Below, piece by piece: positions 32,412 through 39,463 of a DNA stretch of 43,945 nt. A model generated the notes under the pieces. It did no database searches. It had not been told where the DNA came from and saw only the letters and a list, made by a program, of their open reading frames with translations. This DNA comes from Bacillota bacterium (GTDB lineage: Bacteria > Bacillota > Clostridia > Lachnospirales > Lachnospiraceae). Every line of letters begins with the position of its first letter. The stretch's first letter is position 1. The translations under genes were made by a program, and so were the position numbers. Where the stretch lies: contig JAEYPP010000020.1 in assembly GCA_023410575.1 (NCBI GenBank), positions 1-43,945 on the forward strand, read 5' to 3'.

Positions 32412-32870
32412 ATGAAGAAATTTATCTCTACTTTACTTGTATTATCAATGGCATTCTGTCTTATCGCATGTGGTACAAAATCTGGTACTGGTACTACTAC
32501 TACCTATACCCAAAGCCAAGAAGGTGCGTCTGTAGATGTAGTAATACAATCGGAAGATGATGTTGTTAAAAGTATGAAAATGATTACTACAATTTCAACA
32601 GAAGGTATTCCTGAAGATCAACTTTCAATGGTAGACCCTATGTTAGAGCAAATAACTGCTCCATTTGATGGTATTGATGGTATTACAAGTTCTTCAGACA
32701 AGGGTGATAAAGCTATAACATTGACTATTAATTTTGATCTTACGAAAGAAGCTACTTTAAAGGCTATGGCAGATACTGGAACTCCAGGTGCTGGAAGTAA
32801 TGTTGATGGCAAATTATCCTTAAAATCATTAACAACAGAGTTAGAAGCTAGTGGTTACACTAAAAAGTAA
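32412..32870 (+). CDS. small lipoprotein, DUF1307/YehR-like
   Basis: The 152-residue protein begins with a lipoprotein signal MKKFISTLLVLSMAFCLIACG (lipobox LIAC, Cys 20). The mature part has a Thr-rich start and then a pattern of TTTYTQSQEGASVDVVIQSEDDVVKSM and ends with LKSLTTELEASGYTKK, which resembles the DUF1307 (YehR) lipoprotein family: about 150 residues, first strand carrying a threonine-tyrosine pattern, final helix near GY. Function of the family is not established. TAGGAGG precedes the ATG. Monocistronic with its own promoter and terminator; divergent from the CBS gene. Confidence 0.85.
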   Translation: MKKFISTLLVLSMAFCLIACGTKSGTGTTTTYTQSQEGASVDVVIQSEDDVVKSMKMITTISTEGIPEDQLSMVDPMLEQITAPFDGIDGITSSSDKGDKAITLTINFDLTKEATLKAMADTGTPGAGSNVDGKLSLKSLTTELEASGYTKK

Positions 32871-32891
32871 ATAATGATTATGTACATAGGT

Positions 32892-32928
32892 AAGGAGCTA
32901 AGCATATAAAGTGCTTAGCTCCTTTTTT
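32892..32928 (+). terminator. rho-independent terminator of the lipoprotein gene
   Basis: Perfect 13-base arms AAGGAGCTAAGCA / TGCTTAGCTCCTT around a 7-base loop, followed by a T-run. Confidence 0.95.
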
Positions 32929-32975
32929 ATGAAATAGAAAAGTTAAAGGGTCCAGAGGAAGGACGCTATGATGCA

Positions 32976-33007
32976 CACATGCGCGATAGGAAGATATCGC
33001 TTATGTG
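32976..33007. repeat. GC-richer stem-loop in an AT-rich gap
   Basis: CACATGCGCGATA pairs with TATCGCTTATGTG (two mismatches) around GGAAGA. It is followed by GGCCGCGCTTGGCGCTAG and T5. The patch at about 32955-33030 is visibly richer in G+C than its surroundings. It lies between the lipoprotein terminator and the end of the membrane-protein gene. Confidence 0.5.
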
Positions 33008-33065
33008 GCCGCGCTTGGCGCTAGTTTTTCAAGCAAAACACTTTGTTTATCACAAATGCCTGATT

Positions 33066-33638
33066 TTAGAACAATTGGTTTTCTTTAATTTTCTTAAAGT
33101 AAATCACCGCAATGAACTTACTAATAATGGCCAATCCTAAAATTAAGAATATAAAAAGATTACATTTTAGTTCCTGACCCGAAAAGCCACTCTTTAACTC
33201 AAAGAATTCAGATACAATGTTATAAATAACAATAAAAGATGCTGAAGCAATAATTGAGCTTGTACAAGCACGGTTGACTGTTTCTGCATGCTTCCAAGAC
33301 ACCTTTACAGTGATTGCCTTTATAATACTTATAACACAGTTAATTAAACTAGTAATAATAAAAATTACTGGAATTAACGCAACCATTGTGAAGAAACCAC
33401 CATCTGCTGTTTCTTTATAAATCTCTTTAAATAGCCTTGGAGAGTTCCATAAATAATACTGAGTATGTGAAGCTAAAGATTCATCAATAGAAAATACATC
33501 CAAATATACTAATTTCATCATAAAGAATATAGGGATTACAGCAGATACTCCAACAAGGAAATAGTACATTAATTTTAAATTTCCTGTTATTTTCTTGTCT
33601 TTGGTATTCACTTCCTTGCTAATGTCAACATGACCCAT
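33066..33638 (-). CDS. four-helix membrane protein of unknown function under a cre site
   Basis: The 190-residue protein has four hydrophobic helices (about residues 25-46, 85-108, 125-145 and 160-182). The first two are joined by a 40-residue loop (VYLDVFSIDESLASHTQYYLWNSPRLFKEIYKE), probably external. No family recognised and no catalytic motif seen; the charge pattern gives no clear transport signature. AGGAGG precedes the ATG. It is alone on its strand, with its own promoter and a perfect CcpA-type operator over the transcription start, so expression is likely repressed by rapidly used sugars. Confidence 0.8.
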   Translation of the reverse strand: MGHVDISKEVNTKDKKITGNLKLMYYFLVGVSAVIPIFFMMKLVYLDVFSIDESLASHTQYYLWNSPRLFKEIYKETADGGFFTMVALIPVIFIITSLINCVISIIKAITVKVSWKHAETVNRACTSSIIASASFIVIYNIVSEFFELKSGFSGQELKCNLFIFLILGLAIISKFIAVIYFKKIKENQLF

Positions 33639-33662
33639 TGCAATTCCTCCTAGAATAAAATA

Positions 33663-33676
33663 TGTAAACGCTTACA
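33663..33676. promoter_or_regulatory. catabolite response element (cre)
   Basis: TGTAAACGCTTACA fits the cre consensus TGWAANCGNTNWCA at every position and is nearly fully palindromic. It sits at the predicted transcription start of the four-helix membrane protein gene. Confidence 0.8.
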
Positions 33677-33681
33677 TTTGC

Positions 33682-33710
33682 ATTATACTAATTTTTTTGT
33701 ACAAATTCAA
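33682..33710 (-). promoter_or_regulatory. promoter of the four-helix membrane protein gene
   Basis: On the minus strand TTGAAT (33705-33710), a 17-base spacer and TATAAT (33682-33687). The start site would fall inside the cre. Confidence 0.65.
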
Positions 33711-33751
33711 TAGTTAATTCATATTTTAGCAACTAAACTTATATAAAATGA

Positions 33752-33799
33752 TTCCCACAAATCTAAATAGTTGAAAACGCTATCACAAATTTGTGGGAA
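33752..33799 (-). terminator. stem-loop after the subtilase gene, weak terminator
   Basis: Perfect 11-base arms TTCCCACAAAT / ATTTGTGGGAA with a 26-base loop. On the minus strand only a short T-rich stretch follows, so termination may be weak. Confidence 0.5.
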
Positions 33800-33812
33800 A
33801 AACATAATGATA

Positions 33813-34799
33813 TTAACTTAAAAATAGCAAATCTTTTACGTTAAGTAAACCCCATCCCTGTATGGATGGATCTCGCTTCAAATCTTTAGCAGTCAGTCTT
33901 AATCTTATCTTAACATCCTTCGGCTTCATATCTGGATATTTGCTTAACAACAATGCGATTGCTCCTGTAACTATTGGCGTCGCCATGCTAGTTCCACTCT
34001 TTTCTGTATATAAATGATGATAAGTATCTCTTGCAACTCGTGGTAGTGGTCCCCATCGATTCGCTATCGTGCTATGAACAATATCATTTCCATAAGATTT
34101 TGCTAATGCACAACTCATGATATTTCCACCAGGTGCAACAATATCAGGTTTTCTTATGCACTCAGACGTTGGCCCACGCCCAGAATAGTCTTTTGTTCTA
34201 TGTCCCATCAACTCTACTTCAATATGATCATCAGAAGCTCCAACTGTAATAATCTTCTTGCTACAGCCAGGAACAGCGATTGTACCTGCATCAGGTCCTC
34301 CATTTCCAGCAGCTGCAACTACAACAATCCCATTATCCCAAACCTCTTCCACGGTTTCTATTAACTTTAATCCGTCTTTACTTATATCTTTATTACCCAT
34401 ACCAAAAGACAAATTAACAATACGTATTCCATATTTTACTTTATTTTCTAGTATCCACTCTAGCGCCACTAAAACATCCGAGATATTTCCATCCCCCTTA
34501 TAATTCAATGTCTTACAAGACAAGAGGTTACATCCGGGTGCAACACCACAGTATCTACCATCAGAAGCAACACCACTTCCTCCTATAATTCCAGCAACGT
34601 GACTTCCATGACCACAGTCATCATAAAACTTAGGCCGTTGGTGGAGAAAATCTTTGAAATATATATTTCTATTCGAATAACGGAAAAAATCTGGATGAGC
34701 ACATATTCCCGTATCTGCAATTGCAACAGTAATACCAGTCCCAATAATATTCTTCTCTCTTGCAGTTTCAAGTTGAATGGTCCTTGATGCGAGGTCCAT
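33813..34799 (-). CDS. subtilisin-like serine protease (S8), without signal peptide
   Basis: The 328-residue protein has the S8 catalytic triad: Asp29 (VAIADTGICAHPDF), His64 (DDCGHGSHVAGIIGG) and Ser271 (EKSGTSMATPIVTGA), plus the oxyanion Asn in VVVAAAGNGGPDAG near 162. It starts at MDLASRTIQLETAREKN without signal peptide or propeptide, as in intracellular (AprX- or Isp-like) subtilases. Cytosolic or spore-related processing is possible but unproven. TTAGGAG precedes the ATG. Monocistronic. Confidence 0.93.
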   Translation of the reverse strand: MDLASRTIQLETAREKNIIGTGITVAIADTGICAHPDFFRYSNRNIYFKDFLHQRPKFYDDCGHGSHVAGIIGGSGVASDGRYCGVAPGCNLLSCKTLNYKGDGNISDVLVALEWILENKVKYGIRIVNLSFGMGNKDISKDGLKLIETVEEVWDNGIVVVAAAGNGGPDAGTIAVPGCSKKIITVGASDDHIEVELMGHRTKDYSGRGPTSECIRKPDIVAPGGNIMSCALAKSYGNDIVHSTIANRWGPLPRVARDTYHHLYTEKSGTSMATPIVTGAIALLLSKYPDMKPKDVKIRLRLTAKDLKRDPSIQGWGLLNVKDLLFLS

Positions 34800-34900
34800 T
34801 AATTTCTCCTAATTTAACGTTAATATATTTTATTCCTAATTTATCTTCCGGTGAGTAATACTTTTAATTACAATAAAGTGTACAAACATGTGCAAAATTA

Positions 34901-34929
34901 TTGACAGAATTTAATAAATTTGTTATAAT
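34901..34929 (+). promoter_or_regulatory. consensus promoter of the SH3/M23 gene
   Basis: TTGACA (34901-34906), a 17-base spacer and TATAAT (34924-34929): a perfect sigma-A consensus. The leader is about 105 bases, longer than elsewhere in the window. Confidence 0.85.
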
Positions 34930-35039
34930 TTCAGTGCTCTTATGTAATAATTATGTAATATATTTAGTTATGTACTACAACAAATAGTGATAATATTCGA
35001 CATATCTTTGTCACATTTCACTAATTTTTGGAGGTCATT

Positions 35040-36182
35040 ATGAAAAAAGCAGTATTAGTTCAAGCTATCAGTATTTTAACTGTAGCAATGCTTTGTAATT
35101 CAAACATGACAAAAGTTAAGGCTAACACAATGAGTACACAAGATACAGTTTCAGATAAGACGAATGTTAATAAAAATAGCATAGGTGGCATGTCTCAATT
35201 ACTTGACACCTATTATGATGACATACTTTCAGAGAAAGGCGTTTCTGTTCATAATGTAACTACAACCATATTTGTTGATGGAGAACGTTTAGTCGCAAAA
35301 GATAATACTTCCCTACTATTTCAAGGGTTAGGATTAGCCAATGTAGCCGATTACGTCAATATTCGCGCAAAAGCATCCTCTGATTCAGAAGTTGTAGGAA
35401 AACTCTTCCATGGAGGTGTAGTCAAGATAGAACAAGTGAATGGAGAATGGGCATTCATTACTTCGAATAAAGTATCTGGTTTTGTTAAAAAACAATATTT
35501 ATATACTGGCGAAAACGCAATCTCTTATGCACAACAATACTATACAAAGTATGCTAGAGTCACCTGTGGTGCTCTTAATGTGCGTTCTGGACCTGGAGTA
35601 AACTATAAGATAATTGCAAGAGCTGTAAAGAATGAAGAGATGGAGATCACTCAAATCCTGGATGATTGGATACAGATAAAGTATGGCCCATATTCTGAAA
35701 AAGCATATGTATCTAAGAATTATGTTGATTTTGTATATGATTTCAAATATGCAATTACCGCTGATGAAGCTAAGACTAATCTTAATTGCATGGTTTGGCC
35801 ACTACCTTCGGACCATAATATTTATGCGTACTATGGTTATCGTAAAGCGCCAATAAAAGGTGCAAGTACAAATCATATGGGCTTAGATATTGGTGGAGTT
35901 AAAGGTTCTAAGATTATTTCTGTTCTAGCTGGTAAAGTTATTACTACTGCTTATAATAGCACGTGTGGCTATTATGTAGAAATTGATCATGGACATGGTG
36001 TTGTTACTCGATATCTTCATAATTCAAAGATTTTAGTATCAGAAGGTCAATATGTTGAACAAGGCCAAGCAATATCACTAGTTGGTTCTACTGGCATTTC
36101 CACAGCACCGCATTTACACTTTAGTCTAGTAATCGATGGTAAGAATGTTGATCCCTATCCTTATCTTAAGAGAGTTCAATAA
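35040..36182 (+). CDS. secreted M23 peptidase with two SH3b domains
   Basis: A cell-wall endopeptidase of the LytM/M23 family that cuts peptide bridges in peptidoglycan. The 380-residue protein has a signal peptide (MKKAVLVQAISILTVAML, cleavage probably after KVKA near 28). Two bacterial SH3 domains follow, at about 85-145 (VNIRAKASSDSEVVGKL) and 160-225 (LNVRSGPGVNYKII). The M23 domain at about 255-375 carries NHMGLDIGG (zinc His and Asp), VTRYLHNS and APHLHFSL (HxH). The ATG at 35040 is chosen because GGAGG lies five bases upstream. Monocistronic, with a consensus promoter and terminator. Confidence 0.93.
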   Translation: MKKAVLVQAISILTVAMLCNSNMTKVKANTMSTQDTVSDKTNVNKNSIGGMSQLLDTYYDDILSEKGVSVHNVTTTIFVDGERLVAKDNTSLLFQGLGLANVADYVNIRAKASSDSEVVGKLFHGGVVKIEQVNGEWAFITSNKVSGFVKKQYLYTGENAISYAQQYYTKYARVTCGALNVRSGPGVNYKIIARAVKNEEMEITQILDDWIQIKYGPYSEKAYVSKNYVDFVYDFKYAITADEAKTNLNCMVWPLPSDHNIYAYYGYRKAPIKGASTNHMGLDIGGVKGSKIISVLAGKVITTAYNSTCGYYVEIDHGHGVVTRYLHNSKILVSEGQYVEQGQAISLVGSTGISTAPHLHFSLVIDGKNVDPYPYLKRVQ

Positions 36183-36186
36183 AAAT

Positions 36187-36226
36187 AACGGAGAAACTCA
36201 TACAACGAGTTCTCCGCTATTTTTTA
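36187..36226. terminator. bidirectional terminator between the M23 and NusG-II genes
   Basis: CGGAGAAACTC pairs with GAGTTCTCCG (one bulge) around a 7-base loop. T-runs occur on both strands (TATTTTTTA on plus, TTATTTTTATT on minus), between two convergent genes. Confidence 0.85.
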
Positions 36227-36598
36227 TTGAACTATGCTATCAAGAGCTGCATCTTTGGCACCCTCAACTTTAACAATAATCTGATTTGGTATACAAACAA
36301 TTTTATCATAATTTTGCGAAATAGCATGATGTTCTACGCATATTTTATCCGGACATCCAGCATAAACCATCTTAGCCTGACCATCTTTAACCTCTAATAA
36401 ACTTGTACCGTAATCAGCAGGTATCTCAATTTCTCGATTCACATTTAGTGGATATCTACCGACCTCATCTCCATGTAAAGTTATAACAACTTCTGCTTTT
36501 TGCTTGTCTGGAATCTTTGTAAGCATACGATACCCAATCAAAGCGCCTACAGAAATTACTAATATTGCAATTACTAAAAAAATGTCTTTTTTCTTCAA
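36224..36598 (-). CDS. NusG domain II (COG5341-like) membrane-anchored protein
   Basis: The 124-residue protein has one N-terminal hydrophobic helix (residues 5-25) and a small beta domain at 37-122 with VITLHGDEVGRYPLN, YAGCPDKICVEHHAISQ and VCIPNQIIVKVEG. This is the pattern of the NusG_II family found in Firmicutes next to Gx transporter or thiamine genes. The CPDKIC motif with two conserved cysteines is typical. Function is unknown. The start is a TTG, with AAAGG ten bases upstream; no ATG fits. It has its own promoter. Confidence 0.88.
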   Translation of the reverse strand: MKKKDIFLVIAILVISVGALIGYRMLTKIPDKQKAEVVITLHGDEVGRYPLNVNREIEIPADYGTSLLEVKDGQAKMVYAGCPDKICVEHHAISQNYDKIVCIPNQIIVKVEGAKDAALDSIVQ

Positions 36599-36664
36599 AG
36601 CTACTTAACCTTTCTGCCCAATCTTACAAGATCCTTATGCCAACTTATTATTGCCTTCTTAAAG

Positions 36665-36693
36665 ATAATATAAACGAAAGAATAAAGTGTCAA
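36665..36693 (-). promoter_or_regulatory. promoter of the NusG-II gene
   Basis: On the minus strand TTGACA (36688-36693), a 17-base spacer and TATTAT (36665-36670). It lies just past the end of the ior operon. Confidence 0.75.
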
Positions 36694-36715
36694 GCTTTTA
36701 TTTCATCTTTGACTG

Positions 36716-37126
36716 TTAAGCTAGTGTTTCATCAAGTACTTCATAACCATTTTCTTTTAATAGAGCCAATCCGATTTCATTGTTTGATAATTTTAAGATC
36801 ATAGCTGCATTCTCGGTTGTTGAAATAGCATACATATATTCAATGTTAACATCGGTAAGCGTTACAAGCAGATCATGTAACATGCCAATCTTATCTGGAC
36901 ATTTCACTGCAATTACATCTGTTAGCATTGTTGAAAAACCAGCCTCTTTTAGTGCTCTCTTACCTTCCATCGGGTCAGACACAATCATTCGAAGCATACC
37001 ATAATCAGATGTGTCTGCTAGGCTTAAGGAAGTAATATTAATGTTATTATCCTTTAAAGTTTGTGTAACTTTTTCCAATCTACCAGCACGATTTTCTATA
37101 AACACGGATAACTGTTTGATTAACAT
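36716..37126 (-). CDS. tandem ACT-domain protein (downstream of paaK)
   Basis: The 136-residue protein consists of two ACT domains: residues 1-68 (MLIKQLSVFIENRAGRLEKVTQTLKDNNINITSLSLADT) and 70-136 (DVIAVKCPDKIGMLHDLLVTLTDVNIEYMYAIST). ACT domains bind amino acids. No enzyme domain is attached. It is paralogous to the 38457-38864 product; both have VFxENRxGxLxKVT at the start and the CIVD/LDETLA-type short end. AGGAGG precedes the ATG, 15 bases after paaK. Likely a sensor or regulator of aryl-acid metabolism, by context only. Confidence 0.9.
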   Translation of the reverse strand: MLIKQLSVFIENRAGRLEKVTQTLKDNNINITSLSLADTSDYGMLRMIVSDPMEGKRALKEAGFSTMLTDVIAVKCPDKIGMLHDLLVTLTDVNIEYMYAISTTENAAMILKLSNNEIGLALLKENGYEVLDETLA

Positions 37127-37140
37127 TGCACACTCCTCCT

Positions 37141-38439
37141 TTAAATTAATTTACGCTTATCAATTACACGTTTTGCCTTACCCTCACTTCTCTCAATTGT
37201 CTTAGGTTCTACTAGCTTAACCTTCACTGCTAGGCCTAATGCTTGTTGGAGTACATGAGCAATTTTAGCTGTTAATTGCTCTAAGGCACGAATTTCATCG
37301 GAAAAGAATCTTTCTTCTACCTCAACTAAAACTTCTAATGTATCCTGATAATCAACACGATCAACAATTAATAAATAATTTGGGCTAGTCTCACCCATTT
37401 CAAGTAGAGCAGATTCTACCTGGGATGGGAATATATTGACACCTCGAATGATTAACATATCATCTGTACGTCCCTTAAATCTGGAGATTCTAGCAAGTGT
37501 TCTGCCACACTCACATGTGTCATAACAAATACTAGTTAAATCTTTTGTACGATAGCGGAATAAAGGAAGCGCTTCCTTTGTTAAGGTAGTAAATGCGAGT
37601 TCACCTATTTCTCCTGGTTTGCATGGTTCTAATGTATCAGGATTTAGTATTTCAGGTAAGAAATGATCCTCATAGACATGAAGCCCTTGATGATACTTAC
37701 AATCTGCTGCAACGCCCGGTCCCATAACCTCACTTAAACCATAAATGTCATGAGCATTTACATGAAGACGCGATTCAATCTCTTTTCTCATGTTCTCGGT
37801 CCAAGGTTCTGCTCCACAAATCGCTGCCTTTAGTTTTATATTATCAATCTCCCCGGTCTCTTCTAGAACTTCAATAATATGTAATAAATAAGACGGAGTA
37901 CATGCAATTGCCGTACATCCAAAGTCTGTCATCATAGTGATTTGTTTTCTTGTATTTCCTGATGACATTGGAATAACAGTAGCGCCAAGATTTTCTGCAC
38001 CGTAATGAAGACCTAAACCTCCAGTAAATAGACCATATCCATAAGATACTTGTATCTTATCGCTTTTTCCTAATCCCACCATAGATAGAACTCGAGCGAC
38101 ACATTCCTGCCAATTTTCGATATCTCTTCTAGAGTAGCCGACAACTGTTGCTTTTCCTGTTGTACCAGAAGATGCATGAACACGAACCACTTCAGATTCT
38201 GGTATTGCAAATAATCCAAATGGATAATTATCTCTTAAGTCATTTTTTGTTGTAAATGGGAGCTTGCTCAAATCTTCAATTCCATGAATATCACCAGGTT
38301 CAATTCCCATCGCTTGCATTTTCTTACGATAAAACTCTACATTATGGTAAACACGGTCTACCATCTTAACAAGTCGTTTACTCTGAAGATTTGTCATTTC
38401 ATCACGACTCATACATTCTTTAGCTTCGTTCCAAATCAT
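37141..38439 (-). CDS. paaK: phenylacetate-CoA ligase (AMP-forming)
   Basis: Activates phenylacetate or another aryl-acetate to its CoA thioester with ATP, or runs in reverse. The 432-residue protein has the adenylate-forming motif VHASSGTTGKATVVGYSRRD near 86, YGLSEVMGPGVA near 236, the hinge RTDDMLIIRGVNIFPSQVE near 328 and the C-terminal ...SEGKAKRVIDKRKLI lysine region. Length matches PaaK (about 430-440). It lies 15-17 bases from the ACT genes on both sides in the iorA-iorB operon. Confidence 0.95.
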   Translation of the reverse strand: MIWNEAKECMSRDEMTNLQSKRLVKMVDRVYHNVEFYRKKMQAMGIEPGDIHGIEDLSKLPFTTKNDLRDNYPFGLFAIPESEVVRVHASSGTTGKATVVGYSRRDIENWQECVARVLSMVGLGKSDKIQVSYGYGLFTGGLGLHYGAENLGATVIPMSSGNTRKQITMMTDFGCTAIACTPSYLLHIIEVLEETGEIDNIKLKAAICGAEPWTENMRKEIESRLHVNAHDIYGLSEVMGPGVAADCKYHQGLHVYEDHFLPEILNPDTLEPCKPGEIGELAFTTLTKEALPLFRYRTKDLTSICYDTCECGRTLARISRFKGRTDDMLIIRGVNIFPSQVESALLEMGETSPNYLLIVDRVDYQDTLEVLVEVEERFFSDEIRALEQLTAKIAHVLQQALGLAVKVKLVEPKTIERSEGKAKRVIDKRKLI

Positions 38440-38456
38440 TCGATGTCCTCCCTGTA

Positions 38457-38864
38457 TTAATCCACAATGCAGATATTATTGGCTTGTAAAACTTGTAATG
38501 CCTTTTCGTTATCATTTAAATTTAACACCATAAGAGGTGCCTTATCTCCTCGTAGAACTAGAGAATAGATGTAATTAATACTAAGCTCATTTTCTGCTAG
38601 AATACTTAATACACGGTCAAGCTCACCTGGTTTATCAGCTAACTCTATTGCTAAAACTTGCGAAACCTTTACGGCAAAACCTTTTGCAGATAATACCTTT
38701 TTAGCCTCCTCTGGTTTATCAACAACAATTCTCATAATACAAAAATCGGGTGAATCAAATGCAGAAATTGCGCGTAAGTTAATACCATTCTCGTAAATTG
38801 TATGTGTTACTTTGTTTAAACTACCTATCCTGTTTTCTACAAATACCGAAAGCTGTTGTAACAT
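38457..38864 (-). CDS. tandem ACT-domain protein (between iorB and paaK)
   Basis: The 135-residue protein has two ACT domains (about 1-67 and 68-135), beginning MLQQLSVFVENRIGSLNKVTHTIYENGINLRAISAFDS. It is a paralogue of the gene at 36716-37126 and flanks paaK on the opposite side. Small stand-alone ACT proteins of this kind recur in indolepyruvate oxidoreductase operons of anaerobes. The bound ligand is unknown; an aromatic amino acid is the reasonable guess. It is 11 bases after iorB and 17 bases before paaK. Confidence 0.9.
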   Translation of the reverse strand: MLQQLSVFVENRIGSLNKVTHTIYENGINLRAISAFDSPDFCIMRIVVDKPEEAKKVLSAKGFAVKVSQVLAIELADKPGELDRVLSILAENELSINYIYSLVLRGDKAPLMVLNLNDNEKALQVLQANNICIVD

Positions 38865-38875
38865 AACTCCACCTC

Positions 38876-39451
38876 CTACTTGTGCATCTCAAATCCAACT
38901 TCAAATGCCTTTTTGTTAATTTCTATTGTCTTAGATGGAACAGTCTTCTCAATTACTTTAATCCATTCCTCCTTGCTGAATTCCATATGAGACGCTGCTA
39001 CACCCAATACAATAATATTAAATACTTTTGGATTACCTAGTTTTTTAGCTTCTGCCATTGCATCCACTACCAAAAGCTTATGTTCCTTTGCTAGATTCTC
39101 TAGTATGTTCTCAGGATACTGCGCTGCTCCAATTACAACTGGCATTGGATCGATTCTTTGGTTATTTACAATCAAAACACCGCTTTTTTTCAAAAAATGT
39201 GCATATCGTAATGCCTCAAGTCGTTCAAATGCTATAATAACATCTGCTTGACCTTCCTCAATAATCGGTTCTGATACATTTTCACCATATCGAACAAATG
39301 TTACAACACTACCTCCTCTTTGAGCCATTCCATGTACTTCGGATAGTTTAACATCATATCCCGCATGAATTGTAATACCACCTAAGATACGGCTTGTCAG
39401 TAAAGTTCCCTGTCCACCGACACCAACAATCATAATATTCTTCGTTGCCAT
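38876..39451 (-). CDS. iorB: indolepyruvate ferredoxin oxidoreductase, beta subunit
   Basis: The 191-residue protein has the gamma-type pyruvate/ketoisovalerate oxidoreductase fold: NIMIVGVGGQGTLLTSRILGG at the start, KLSEVHGMAQRGGSVVTFVRYG near 36 and IIAFERLEALRYAHFLKKSG near 68. It pairs with IorA to oxidise aryl-pyruvates (phenylpyruvate, indolepyruvate, hydroxyphenylpyruvate) to aryl-acetyl-CoA with ferredoxin. Stop-to-start spacing from iorA is 12 bases, so the two are surely co-translated. Confidence 0.95.
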   Translation of the reverse strand: MATKNIMIVGVGGQGTLLTSRILGGITIHAGYDVKLSEVHGMAQRGGSVVTFVRYGENVSEPIIEEGQADVIIAFERLEALRYAHFLKKSGVLIVNNQRIDPMPVVIGAAQYPENILENLAKEHKLLVVDAMAEAKKLGNPKVFNIIVLGVAASHMEFSKEEWIKVIEKTVPSKTIEINKKAFEVGFEMHK

Positions 39452-39463
39452 CTGACTTTCCTC

